Assembly (NCBI GenBank): GCA_029215795.1
Contig: JARDYH010000001.1
Span: forward strand, 398,263,154 to 398,327,153
Source of the DNA: Anniella stebbinsi
Taxonomy: Eukaryota > Chordata > Lepidosauria > Squamata > Anniellidae
Length of the DNA: 64,000 nucleotides
Direction of reading: 5' to 3'
Part shown: piece by piece, positions 10,740-21,493 of the stretch
Numbering within the stretch: position 1 is the first letter of the stretch
Layout of the letters: every line of letters starts with the position of its first letter
Program-made: the position numbers and the translations under genes
The notes under the pieces: model-generated
Seen by the model: the letters and a program-made list of their open reading frames with translations, nothing else
Database searches by the model: none
Told to the model about the DNA's origin: nothing

Positions 10740-11091
10740 GTACTTGTCTGTCTGTGTGGAAGACCGTGTTGACCTCCAGGGTAGCCTAGATGGCCATATC
10801 TTCCTCTGGCCATCTGGGCAACAATCTCTTTTTGTCCCACCACGGATAGTTTGGTGGTTTCCGTTCCCCCCCCCCCCTTGTAAGAGGTCGAAATGCCTCT
10901 CCTAAGGCTTTGTTACTGGCAGCAAGGACTTTCAGCTACAATAGGCTGGTATTTTTGGTGTGTTTTTGGCCTCGCCCCTTTTCTCTTTAGCTCCGCTCCT
11001 CATTGGGAAGTTGCCCACGAGAGCTTCTCCAAAATTGAACTATGCTCCGGGGCTGAAAGAGCTTGCCCACCCCGAGCTATCCTGACTAATA

Positions 11092-11448
11092 GGTCCCCTC
11101 TACAAGAATTTGGTTTGACGCCTGGTTGTCCAATTATGCGCATCTTCTCGCAAGCGCTTTTACAGTAAATCACTATACGCAGGAGGCGGTTAAGCGCATA
11201 ACTAGTTGCCTTACTGGTTGTATGAAACACGCTTTAAAGGTTTTTAATGCAGAGAATCGCTTGTTCACATGGTCATAAGGCGCTTTAACTGCCGCGGTAA
11301 ATTAAAACTCGCTATTTAACGCGCATTCGATAATGCGCATAATCGGACAGAAAAAGCACCTCAACCCCCGATTTGTGCTCCACTCTTGTAGAGGTAAAAT
11401 TTTTAATGCACCTTGAAAGAGCTTTAAATCGCTCTTGTAGTGGCACCC
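11092..11448 (-). mobile_element. Family B miniature DNA transposon, copy B1
   Basis: This 357-bp element has ends GGTCCCCTCTACAAGA and TCTTGTAGTGGCACCC (inverted, imperfect) and is flanked by ATA on both sides (11089-11091 and 11449-11451). It is filled with GCGCAT-type motifs (AATTATGCGCATC, GATAATGCGCATAATC) and is CpG-rich compared with the intron around it. There is no coding capacity. Strand is given relative to B2 and B4. Confidence 0.75.
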
Positions 11449-12263
11449 ATAGCCGTGGACTGTTGTCTCCTGCGTGGATTTCTGTGCTCCTCAAAGTCAT
11501 CTGAGATTGTGGCCATCGTCACCACACCCTATTGTTGGGGGCTCGCTTGCAGCATCGCTTCTCCTTATGCATTTCTGACTTCTCCTATGGCCTCTGCAGT
11601 GATTCTGCATGCAGAGAGCTCACAACCCTCTGGGCCCACATCCGCGTTCAGCCCAGTGCCTTTGGAACTGCAGTCCATTCGCTTGCTGGACATCTCAAAC
11701 GGAGGACCCCTTCGCTGGCTTAGGGGACCTAGCAGTGGTTTTAACGGGAAGCTTGGAAGGAAATGTGAGCCACAACTGGCTAACCAGCCTATTACATAAA
11801 TGAAGAGGTTGGGTTGGGGCAAAATAGTCGTTTGTCCCGAGCGCTTGTGGATTTCAGACATGAGTTACAAAGGTTGCCTTGTTCCGAGTCCATGTTGGGA
11901 TGTCTATGGGATGGATTGATTCCCAGGAGACTATTTCAGGGTCTGCTAAGCATTCATAATAAGGCAAGGAAGAATAATGGGGTTGTTTTGGTAAACATCG
12001 GTAACGACGGGTGCCAACTGACCAAAACCCTGCCCACTCTCCCACCAGCATGTCCTGCCTCTGTGCTTTTAGCGAGTTGAACCAAGTGGTAGCAAAGAAA
12101 CGACTGAAATGTAATGATGGGCGGGGAGGGCTCAAGGGAACCATGTTACGTTGATCAGGTCCCTTATGTTCTCAACATCAAAACTGTGATGGGTGGTGGT
12201 GGTAGTGGAGAGCAGGCAGAGGGCCCATGTAGGAGCTCATTTATGGACTCGGAACCCAGTACA
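11449..12263. other. CGNL1 intron, unrecognised sequence
   Basis: Open stretches here show no exon-like phase or family similarity. I see nothing I can name. Confidence 0.45.
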
Positions 12264-12345
12264 ACCAGTGTGATGTAGCAGAAAGAGAATGGATAGAGTG
12301 TCAGACTGGAACTGGGGAGAGCTGTGCCCGGATCCACACCCATCC
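12264..12345 (+). repeat. tRNA-derived SINE head fragment
   Basis: ACCAGTGTGATGTAGCAGAA, GTCAGACTGGAACTGGGGAG and a decayed B box (GATCCACACCC) resemble the head of the tRNA SINEs at 37813 and 38755. The body is absent. Confidence 0.55.
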
Positions 12346-12647
12346 GTAAGGCAGAGGTTAGCTCTTTCCCAGTTGTCGTCTTTTCCGGTGGAGGTCCTAC
12401 TATTTGCTGTGTTAGGGAAAATGTGTGGGTACCCATCCAGACATCTTTTCCTAATTGGGAAAATACCTTTAACGGATATGAATTGGAAAAATAAGGCCTT
12501 CGTTGAACCCTTGCCTTTTCTTACGGTGAAAGTCCCATCTGAATCAAGTGAGGGAGGCAGTAGTTGCCTTTACAAAAATGTGAAGAAATGGAAAGTCTCA
12601 TTATGGCTCTCCATTGTTTTCTTTAATTTGCCTGTAAATCTAGGAAC

Positions 12648-12772
12648 ACAGAAAGCTGATTTATACCGAATCAAACTGTTGGTCCATCAAGCCCAGTATT
12701 CTTGACACTGACTGGCAGCCGTAGCTCCCCAGGGTTTCAGGCAGGATTTTTTTCCAACCCTAGTTGGAGATT
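12648..12772 (-). mobile_element. CR1-like repeat fragment, reversed
   Basis: It shows the pattern AGGAACACAGAAAGCTGATT, then a GGTCCATCAAGCCCAGTATT phrase, common in reptile CR1-type tails. Confidence 0.55.
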
Positions 12773-13450
12773 TTATTTATTTATTTGTTTGTTTGTTTGT
12801 TTGTTTATTTATTTATATCCCGCCCTATATCACAAGAATCTCAGGGCGGCGTACAGATAAAATCATACATATAAAATAGAATAAATATACAATTCAAAAA
12901 CAAATTAAACCATTAATATATTGAAACCAATACGAAATTTCAAAACAGTAAAGTCCAATTAAAACAAGACCGTGTGCAGGCTGGTGGATTTAGCCATCAA
13001 AGGCTTTATTAAAAAGCCATGTCTTAACCTGGCGTCGAAATGAAGCCAGTGCCGGTGCCAGTCGGGCCTCCAGGGGGAGGGCATTCCACGGCCGGGGTGC
13101 CACAACCGAGAAAGCCCTCTCCCGTGTCCCTCCATAGCATATATCTCGTGTCGATGGGGCACGGAGAAGGGCTCCTCCGACAGATCTCAGGTCTCGGGCA
13201 GGCAGGTATAGGGAGAGGAGCTCCCTCAAATATTGAGGTCCCAAGCCATTTAGGGCTTTAAACGTCATTACCAACACCTTGAATTCTGACCGGAAACGTA
13301 TTGGCAGCCAGTGCAATTCCTTTAAGACAGGTGTTGTATGGTCTCTTCGAGATGTTCCAGTCAGAAGTCTAGCTGCTGCAGTTTACACTAGCTGCAGCTT
13401 CCGAGACGTCTTCAAGGGCAGCCCCACGTAGAGTGCAGTTAATGAACTGG
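12773..13450 (-). mobile_element. L2-type LINE 3' end with RT C-terminal frame
   Basis: The minus-strand frame 12990-13316 encodes HWLPIRFRSEFKVLVMTFKA, then GLGPQYLRELLSLYLPARDL and AFSVVAPRPWNALPLEARLA, the standard C-terminus of L2/CR1-group LINE polymerases. It is the least decayed LINE frame in the window but lacks the catalytic RT domain. Confidence 0.85.
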
Positions 13451-15339
13451 GGATCAATCAGTGTTGGGAGCTATTTCATATGCATAATCTAATTCTGTAC
13501 CATCTGCAAAGCAAGGAGATGACCTGAACTCCACTCTAGCCGTGGACGTAAGAGAACTTCGCTTGGCGTACCCTCAGCGATCCACCGCGGCATCGTGGAA
13601 TTGGACAGCCCCTTCCTAGAATCCAACCCAATTCTGTTGATTGCTAGCTAGTTGCCACGACTTCTTCTTCCCTTCTTGAAGTTAAGTAGCCGTCCTCCTT
13701 CTGTTGCCTTGGGGCATTCTTGGCTGGCACCGACTAAAGGAAACGAAAACAGCCGGAGCATGAATTAATTGACTTCAGAGCAGCTTCTCATCACCGCGCC
13801 AGAAGCCTGTTTCCATGGCGATGGCAGAGTCAATGAGCAAGGGGTGAAACCACGCTGGCATTGTCATTCGTTTCCTTTGGCAAAGTGGTCCTGGCGGAGG
13901 ACAGGCCGCACCTGCGTCTCGCATGGCGCAGGTGCGCAGAGCAAGCAAGCAAAGATGCGGAGGCGACGGCCTGCTTTTCGGCCAGCGATGCATCGACGTT
14001 CCCATTAGCTTCCTTCATGGAGCAGCTGAGCGTTTCTGCTGAGTCAGCCGGTTGGAGGCTGGGAAGCGGGGAGGCTTTATTTTTCTCCCGATTCTCCCTT
14101 CCTCGAGAGCTAGCGAGCCGCACATGGGCCCAGTAGGAGAGGAAGATGGTGCCCATAGCTGTCTTTAAGCTATTATTAGAGATCAAACGACTTTTTTCTT
14201 TGACGACCAGCTCCGCAGCTGCTCCCTGTCCCAAAACGGGCTCATGGCGCCGAGCTCTCAAATAAAGCCCCATTGAACCTGATGCTCCTGCTCCCTGCCC
14301 GGCCCCCTTTTCCAGCCAGGACAGCTGCAACCTGAAGCGGCACAGGGGAAGCTTACGCTCGCCATGGAATTAGATGCTCTTAGATGCATTGGGAAGGACA
14401 AGAGGAAGATTGGAGATGCTGCTCCCAGAAGCACAGCCAGCTTATATCACCTCTACCCTAAGAGGAGGCCCAGTGTGGAGCAGCAGCCAAGAGGTGCTGT
14501 CCGGCATTGTCAAGAGCAATCGTCTGTTCCTAGACCCCTAAGAACACAAGACCTCCAAAGAGAAGGAGGAGAAGGGCCGGATTGAAGGGAGTTATTACCC
14601 TCCTGGGAACCCCACCCAGGAACCCAGTACTGAGGAATCCTGTGCCCCCTGATGGGACCTTCTACCACCACCTGGAGACATCAGGTTCTTATGGTAGTCC
14701 AAGGCCTCTCCTATGTCAGCCCTACTCAGGAGAAGGAGGCAAACACTGGAACCTGCTCCAGATCAGGGCTCTGCTGGGTTCCGGAAAGAGGTGGGGCAGC
14801 CAATTTCATTATAGAGCTTTGCATCTTCTGCTTGCGAGTTGTTCCTGAGTTAGCTTTGGATCCTGCTTTTCCCAGCCTTGCAAGCAACGCCTCCACGCTT
14901 CCTCTTGTCCCCTCCATGACAAGCATAAGCTTCCACAGTGCCTTGGGGCAGTGGGTTCCATCATTAGTTTGAAAGGGAGGATTCGCTGTCACAAGATGTG
15001 GTGAGGGTCGCTTGTGTAGGTTGCCTTACGAAAGGAGTAGGCGTGTTCCTGGAGGAGGAGGTCTATCAATAGCTGTGAACGTAAGAAGAGCTATGCTGGA
15101 CATTTGCAGCTGAATGAAGAGAGCAGTATGACGGAGGAGACTTCCTGTTCCCGAAGGTTCTGCTGCTTGCTTATAGGGAGGTGTTTTCCTCTGCTTATGC
15201 TCTGCTGGTATATTGGTAATTTAAGCAGGTACTTCAAAGCCACCCCAATATAAATTTATAGTATATATTTGTTCTTTCTCTCAGCCAGAGGAAACTGTTT
15301 GTGTGTTTTTATGGTCATGGTTTTTAAACTTTGCTTGCT
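13451..15339. other. CGNL1 intron, mostly unique
   Basis: A CR1-like scrap (CACAAGATGTGGTGAGGGTC) occurs at about 14990-15090. Open frames across 13770-14330 overlap on both strands and lack splice context or recognised domains, so I do not call an exon. Confidence 0.45.
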
Positions 15340-15415
15340 GTGCCTTTAATGGTTTTTCATCTTTATAAACCGCCCAGAGAGCTTTGGCTATGGGGGGTAA
15401 TAAAGAAATGGAATA
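15340..15415 (+). repeat. L2-type LINE tail fragment
   Basis: TTTATAAACCGCCCAGAGAG and GCTTTGGCTATGGGGGGTAA, then an A-rich end, match the forward L2 tail also seen at 62040-62095. Confidence 0.65.
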
Positions 15416-16578
15416 GATCATAATGAATTTCATACTGCTGGCCCCAGAACGTCTCCCCACCCTGCAACTACATACAGTTCTCTGCTGCCTCTTCTACGTA
15501 GATGCATCTTTCAGCAGCCACCACCCCAGTGCTATAAGACGCGCTGCCCTACATCCGTCCCTCGTGTGAGACCCGGCAATTGGCTGGCGAGATATTTCAC
15601 GGCCTCCTGAGCACGCTGAGAACACAATGGCTCAGTGTGTGGAACCTCACTGTGACCGGCTACATCCAACACGCCCCACAAACTTTCTCCATTTAAAAGT
15701 GGCGTCTTTAATTGATCGCTCATTAACTTTTTTTTTTTTTGCCCTTCAGAGTTTTATTTTGTCTGGACCTCCTGAAGCAGCTATAGGAAAGCTTTCTGCA
15801 TGACCCCAATAACAAGAGCCTTGGGAAAAAACAGAAGCGGGACAGGGGGGCATTCCGCAAATATGACCTTCCCAAAGTCCAGGCATCAACACAGATTTCA
15901 GAAGTTCATGCTGCTTTGTGTGTGTGTTTGTGTGGGCCTGCACACGTCTGGGGTGCATTGTCACTTAGTACTTGATGTCTGCTGGATTGGGCCCCTCCCA
16001 CTTGAAGAAAAACGCCCCCCCCCCCAAGTGCCTGGCTTACTCAGCCCCCAGTTAGAAGAATCTGTCAGTCATTGCAATTAAATCCTTCAGCACTTCCTCA
16101 TGTTGTCTGTGTTTGTAACAATTTCATCAGATTTGTTGCAAACCTCTGAAGCCTTTTCTAGTTTTCATTGTCAGAACCAGATTACAGTCCAGTGCCTCCT
16201 TCCCAAGACCTACGTGTTGCCTGCAGTGCCAAAGTGAACCTTGCACTGGAGTCCTCTTTGACCTCCCATTCCTCTTAAAATCTTTCTTTCTAAAAGCTAT
16301 AGCTGTTCTCGGTAAAACCCTCCCTAGGCAGCTTCCCATAATAAATAAAACACCTCTAATCCAAAATTTCAAACCACAAAGAAGATCCTAAGATATACAT
16401 CTTAACACTAATATTTCACTCCAGTAAAAGTTCCTGCTGAAATCATTTCCATTAAGCAGCCCAAACAACCAAGTGAAGCTTTACTATCTAATACCAGTAA
16501 CATCATCATTCTATCCACATTAAGAGGTCCGTTCCATAGTTTCAACCATTTTTTTCTTTTGTCTGTCCGTAACTTTAG
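15416..16578. other. CGNL1 intron, no recognised feature
   Basis: It has short poly-T, TG and C runs (for example at 15728, 15916 and 16013) but no gene or repeat family I can identify. Confidence 0.45.
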
Positions 16579-16662
16579 ATTGAGCAAATGAGGAGCGAAT
16601 TACTTCAGGAAAGGGCAGCGAGGCAGGATCTGGAGTGCGACAAGGTTTCGCTGGAAAGACAG
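16579..16662 (+). CDS. CGNL1: CGNL1 coding exon
   Basis: An 84-nt, phase 0-0 exon (residues 297-324) begins [18 protein letters not shown] and ends KVSLERQ. The acceptor is CCGTAACTTTAG and the donor GTAAAG. It is short, but its phase, its rod-like sequence and its fit with both neighbours support it. Confidence 0.88.
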
Positions 16663-17059
16663 GTAAAGATCACAGCTTTGTTTTTGCCTGTGATCAGCTC
16701 GGGGCTGAGCCCTGCGACGTGTGTCTATGGAAGGAAAGGGCCTCTGAGGCTTCTGTTGCTGGTGAGTGTCCACAGCCTAGCCCCACACCTTCGGGATTAA
16801 GGAGCAGGACCTTTTTCCAGGGCAGACAGTACAGATTATCCGCCAGTTTGGGCACCCATGTGGGAAATTATGCAAGAGGAATCCACTTTAAACTCACCCA
16901 GTGTGGCCTGAAGGAACAGAGTGCCACCTCGTGGCCGACCTGCATTTTAGCTATCCAAAACAGAGCATGTGCTTTTCCTTCTCAAAAGGATCTATTGTTT
17001 CCACGTGACGACGAGGTAGCATTGACTGCATGTTTTGAAATGCAAAAGATTCTTATTCA

Positions 17060-17400
17060 TAGCTTCCAGACCCAGTTCCTTCAACCTTCCTCATAGGACT
17101 TGTTTTCCATACCTTCAACACCTCTGAACCCCCAGAACCAGACACAGTACTCCAGATGAGTTCTGACAAAGCACAAAATAAAGTGGAACTAAGTTCCTGT
17201 GACATGGAAACTTTGGTCCTATTAATGCAGCCCAGAATCACATTAGCCTTCTTTTGTGGCTGCATCACACTGCTGTCTCATGTTCGGCTTGTGATCGACT
17301 ACAGTCTCGAGATCCTTTTCACTTGTACTATTGCTAAGCCGGGTATCCCCCATCTTATACCCATGCATTTGATTTTTTTTAACCTAGATGCATAACTTTG
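17060..17400 (-). mobile_element. CR1 LINE fragment, reversed
   Basis: The phrases CAGTACTCCAGATGAGTTCT, GCCTTCTTTTGTGGCTGCAT and CATCTTATACCCATGCATTT form a well-known reversed CR1 3' region. It ends about 75 bases before a CGNL1 exon. Confidence 0.75.
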
Positions 17401-17475
17401 CATGAGTCACTGTCGAATTTTGTTTTCTCCTTCTGCCATGGGCATCAGAATAAACTCTGCATATTCTTACTTCAG

Positions 17476-17600
17476 AACAAAGACTTGAAAAGTCGTATCC
17501 TTCACCTCGAAGGGTCCTATAAGTCCAGCAAAGAAGGGCTTCTCGTTCAGCTGGAAGCCAGGATCATGGAACTGGAGGAGCGGCTGGAGAATGAAGAGAG
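17476..17600 (+). CDS. CGNL1: CGNL1 coding exon
   Basis: A 125-nt exon (residues 325-365 plus two bases of an Arg codon) begins NKDLKSRILHLEGSYKSS and ends LEERLENEE. The acceptor is ATTCTTACTTCAG and the donor GTAAAA. The split Arg codon (AG|G) is completed by the next exon. It encodes coiled-coil rod. Confidence 0.9.
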
Positions 17601-17814
17601 GTAAAAGGGATGGCAGGGAGATCTGAGGAACATGGCGTCTCCGTGATGAGGCATCCAGCTACTTCAAGTGTTGCAATACTGAACACGGGTGATCCAGAAC
17701 CTCCATTACGTAGCAAAAAAAAATCTGTTTCAAAAATTTACACGCCTTTCTATTCTAAAATGAGCACTCAAAACGGCATACAATATTTAAAATCAATGCA
17801 AAGATTACAATAAC

Positions 17815-18300
17815 AAATGGTTTGGGACCAAGTTACTTGAAGGACTGCCTTCATCCATATCAGCCTGCCTGCACTTTAGGATCAAAAAGAGAGGCCCTTC
17901 TCACCTGCCTACCAGTGAGAGATATTAGGTGGATCTCCACACAGGAGAGGGCCTTCTCAGCAGTGGCCCCACACTTGTGGAACAAACTCCCACCGACGAT
18001 CCGCCATGCATCATCCTTTCAGGCTTTTAAGAAGGCCTTAGAAACGTGTTATTTTTCTATGGCCTTCCCTTAAATACTGTTTTGCTGCTGTTACCCTTGT
18101 TGTTTTATTACTAGTTTTTAATGTTAGCTCTTATTGTTGTAATTGATATTTTACTTTTATGTTTTTATTGTTTTTAATGTGTATACTGTTTTTATATATG
18201 GTTGCAAGCCGCTTTGGGAGAGCTTCTGCCCTGAAAGATGGCTAAGAAATGTTTTAATAATAATAATAACAACAAGACAACAACAGCAACAATAACAACA
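17815..18300 (+). mobile_element. L2-type LINE 3' end
   Basis: The forward strand encodes GPSYLKDCLHPYQPACTLGS and AFSAVAPHLWNKLPPTIRHA, the RT C-terminus. A tail with GCCGCTTTGGGAGAGCTTCT follows, then a TAA/CAA microsatellite. It is truncated at the 5' end. Confidence 0.82.
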
Positions 18301-18344
18301 TCAAACTCATAAAAAATTATACACCCCCAGAGCCCCATTAAAAT

Positions 18345-18565
18345 ACCGAGGGTAGTATAAATGGCATTTCCATGTTCAGAAGCAACATACCTTGAGATAC
18401 CTGGTGCTTGGGACAGGGGGATAGTGGGTGGGGTTGTGCCCTTCGCGTCCCACTTGTGGATGTGACAGAAGCCTTTGTTTGGCCGCTGCGGGAAGGAGGA
18501 TGCTGGACAAGATGGGCCTTTAGTCTGATCTGGAAATGATGCTTTCCGTTCTTACATTGTTCATC
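18345..18565 (+). mobile_element. CR1-type LINE 3' end, decayed
   Basis: GGATGCTGGACAAGATGGGC and CTTTAGTCTGATCTGGAAAT match the 3' end family at 6835 and 37250. It lies directly before a CGNL1 acceptor. Confidence 0.6.
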
Positions 18566-18595
18566 TCCACATGTCCCCTTTGCCTGCCTTCCTAG

Positions 18596-18704
18596 GGATC
18601 GGGCAAACTTCCAGCTGAGCAACCGCCGGCTTGAAAGGAAAGTGAAAGAGCTCATGATGCAGATGGACGATGAACACCTTTCTCTGACGGACCAAAAGGA
18701 CCAG
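18596..18704 (+). CDS. CGNL1: CGNL1 coding exon
   Basis: A 109-nt exon (completes Arg 366, then residues 367-402) encodes DRANFQLSNRRLERKVKELM and on to SLTDQKDQ. The acceptor is TGCCTTCCTAG and the donor GTAAAG. It encodes coiled-coil rod, with the conserved-looking run MMQMDDEHLSLTDQKDQ. Confidence 0.91.
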
Positions 18705-18809
18705 GTAAAGGGGGAGGGGCCTCTTGGCCTGTTGTGTTGATCAAGAGTTTGTCACCCACCTTTACAGTACTCCTGTATTTATTCATTTAAAATGTATGTC
18801 CCCTTCTTC

Positions 18810-18980
18810 TTTTTAAATAATAACTGTTTTTATTGATTTTTTAAACAAATAAAACATCAATAAACAATAAGACAACTTGGGAATACGTTGGCTAACATCT
18901 GTCGTCAATATCCTACACTATAGTACGGGGATCGCCTCACCTATACTCTATTCATTTATCCTACTTCATTCATGTCCTAT
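18810..18980 (-). mobile_element. Short retroposed insert with target duplication
   Basis: A T-rich start (CTGTTTTTATTGATTTTTTA) to TCATGTCCTAT is flanked by near-identical copies of TAAAATGTATGTCCCCTTCT (18788-18809 and 18981-19003). The long imperfect duplication and poly-A-like end (reversed) fit target-primed retrotransposition. The source element is not identified. Confidence 0.55.
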
Positions 18981-19536
18981 TAAAAATGTATGGCCCCCTC
19001 TTCATCTAAGGGAGCTCCTGAGGTGGCTCACAATTCCAAGATGAAGACATAAAATCATGAAACCGTCACCCAGCGTGAACCGGTTCCTGTCCTCCGTGCT
19101 TGTCCAACCCCATGGCTTTTTCACGAAGGTTGTTGTGTCTGAGGCGTACTAAAGGCCATTTGGTCCCTTCCTTGGAAAGACAGCAGAGGGCAAAATGCAC
19201 AGATCGTTGCTTGAGGTTTTTTCCCTTTAAAATTTTTGGAAAAATGAAGGCGAAATCTAAATAACCCTCCTGGTAACAGCAGCATTGCCTCCCTGGGGCA
19301 GATCAAATGGCCATTTAGTGCACCACTGCCTCTCACAAGCTGCAGCTCCTCCCTTGTAGAATGTGGCTGAGGTTTTAAGCCACCCTCTCTCCATCAAGGT
19401 GACTTTCCTCATGAAGGCTCCATTGCTCATGCAGAGGCAGAGATGTCGCTCCATGGTCTCCGTCATGGGCAGCTGGCGATTAGTGGCCTGTTCTCCACCC
19501 AGCCTCTAATGGGCTCCTCCTCTTCTTCTCCCGCAG

Positions 19537-19700
19537 CTGAGCTTGCGTTTGAAAGCCATGAAACGCCAGGTGGAGGAAGCCGAAGAGGAAATAGACAGGC
19601 TCGAGAGCACCAAGAAGAAGCTTCAGAGGGATTTGGAAGAGCAAGTTGACTTAAACGATCAACTGCAGGGGCAGCTGAATGCAATCAAACAGGATCTCAG
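19537..19700 (+). CDS. CGNL1: CGNL1 coding exon
   Basis: A 164-nt exon (residues 403-456 plus a split Arg codon) begins LSLRLKAMKRQVEEAEEE and ends LNAIKQDL. The acceptor is a long pyrimidine tract ending CCCGCAG and the donor is GTGGGA. The segment EEQVDLNDQLQGQLN resembles the end of the cingulin-family rod and of the related myosin tails. Confidence 0.93.
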
Positions 19701-20007
19701 GTGGGAAAAAAGGAGCGTCAGCGGTTTTCATGCCATGACCCAAACTCTACGTGATCCCGAGAGAGTTGCAAGCTTCTCTTGCTGCCTTGGCCCTATCAGG
19801 ATGGGGCCCTGGGCTTCCTGGTTTGTTTTCAGATGCTCAGTCAGACCTGGAAGCAGAACTAGAAGAACCCCATTCAAGGCAGGGAGCAGGGGAGGAAATT
19901 CCCCAAGACTCTCCAAGAGTCAAGGAGGAATCTTTCCAGGAGCTTATCGAACAGGAGGTCCAGGCTCAGAGACCAACTTTCTCCTCCTCCCTGGGAACTC
20001 AGTCTTT

Positions 20008-20353
20008 GGGTGCCTCTACAAGAGCGATTTAAAGCTCTTTCAAGGCGCATTACAAATTTTACATCTACAAGAGCAGAGCGCAAATCGAGGGTTGAGGTGC
20101 TTTTTAGCTCTGATTATTCGCATTTTCGAATGCGTGTGAAATAGCGAGTTTTAATTTGCCGTGGGAGTTAAAGTGCCTTATGGCCATGTAGACATGCAAT
20201 TCTCCTCATGTAAACAACTTTAAAGCGCGTTCCATATAGCCCGTAATGCGCTTCACTGCCTCTCGTGAATAGGTATTAGGAGTAAATGCGCTTCTCCATA
20301 TATGCGCATATTCGGGCAACTGGGCGTCAAACCGAAAGCTTGTAGAGGGGACC
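20008..20353 (+). mobile_element. Family B miniature DNA transposon, copy B2
   Basis: This 346-bp element has ends GGGTGCCTCTACAAGAG and CTTGTAGAGGGGACC, flanked by TTT on each side (20005-20007 and 20354-20356). It is in the opposite orientation to B1. It has many GCGC motifs and no coding capacity. It lies in the last CGNL1 intron. Confidence 0.75.
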
Positions 20354-21205
20354 TTTGTCAGACGGGGAGGGAGCATTGGAATTGACAGATCCCAAAGTCT
20401 GCCACAGGGTCAAGCAGGCAGAATTGAGAGGAGGTGAGAGGTGGTCCACTAGACTAGCTGCACGTCATAAGTTGTGTCAAAAGGACCCTCCCTGAAGGAG
20501 GAGTCGGTTGAAAGCCTGTCAGGTACGTCGGGAAACCATTCATTTAGTTGATAGGCAACTGCCTTGCTTTGTTTGGCTAATGAAGCTTGGAGGCTGTCTC
20601 TTAGCCTTCACAGTTGCTTCAGGTGTGAGGAGGTTTTATTTTACTGAATCAAAACTTTGTGGGTTGCACAGCAAATCTCTTTGTTCTCTCACATTTTGGT
20701 GGGAGGGCTTGGAATCATGACAGGCTCCTTGCTTGCAGTCCGGGAGGCCGGATTCCTCTTCCTCCTCTGTTAAAGCAAACACGCCCCTACCCCTCTTGGT
20801 TTTTACTTTTGGGGGGTTCCATGGCACTTGGATGTGATTTCCCCATCCAGCCCCACACGCCACTCTTTCCTGCAATCCAGTTGGATGTGTCCAAATTGAG
20901 GCCTTTCCCTTCTGGTTTCCAGACTAGGTAGGGGGACTCATTCCAGAGTCTTCAGTGTTGACTCACCAAAGGACTCGCTTCTTTTGGAGTTGGACGAACT
21001 TTGCGCAGAGAGGCACACAGTGCTCCTTACTCTGAAGGAGCTAGTGGCATCCACTACAGGTCCAAACTGGCCGCTTTCTTGGCTTTTCAGGCACAGGAGT
21101 GACTCCCCCTTGAGTCAGCCAGTGTCTCCAAAACCTAAAAGCATCCCAAATAGGTTGCAGACATTTCCTGCGATACAAAATGCTGATGTATTTTTGCTTT
21201 AGCAG
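20354..21205. other. Last CGNL1 intron, unique part
   Basis: No gene or repeat is recognised. Open frames here overlap on both strands and have no exon context. Confidence 0.5.
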
Positions 21206-21338
21206 GCGCAAAAAGACCTCGAGTAAGATGCTGAGTGACCTTGACGACGATGACGACGATTTCAGCACCGACGGGGAGAGTCTTTATGAAGCACCTTCGG
21301 GGTTTAAATTCTTAAAAGACAATGACATCAAAAGCTAA
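21206..21338 (+). CDS. CGNL1: CGNL1 terminal coding exon and stop
   Basis: The last coding segment completes the split Arg and adds 43 residues before TAA at 21336-21338. It leaves the coiled coil and forms a globular tail: a basic start (RKKTSSK), a run of aspartates (DLDDDDDDF) and STDGESLYEAP. This acidic tail identifies the gene as CGNL1 rather than CGN. The acceptor chosen is TTTAGCAG, because the nearby AG three bases upstream would insert an extra codon; NAGNAG-type use of both sites is possible. The 3' UTR follows directly. Confidence 0.92.
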
Positions 21339-21487
21339 AATGGAAGCTAGCTATGGATGTTCAACCTTGATGGTTGAAAAACAAGGAACTACAGAATCCA
21401 GAAGCCCATGGCTACAGGAATATTAGTGCTGGGTGAATTTTATATACCCCTCCAGAGTGTGCCATTTTCAGACTTTGATATTTCAAA

Positions 21488-21493
21488 AATAAA
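21488..21493 (+). terminator. Candidate proximal poly(A) signal of CGNL1
   Basis: AATAAA lies 150 bases after the stop codon. GT-rich sequence (a short TG repeat at about 21560-21580) lies downstream, as expected of a cleavage-site downstream element. It could give a short 3' UTR. Confidence 0.35.

Noticed and set aside
13769..14330. Overlapping open frames on both strands suggesting an extra gene
   Set aside because: Both strands are open simply because the stretch is G+C-rich. There is no splice context or recognised motif.
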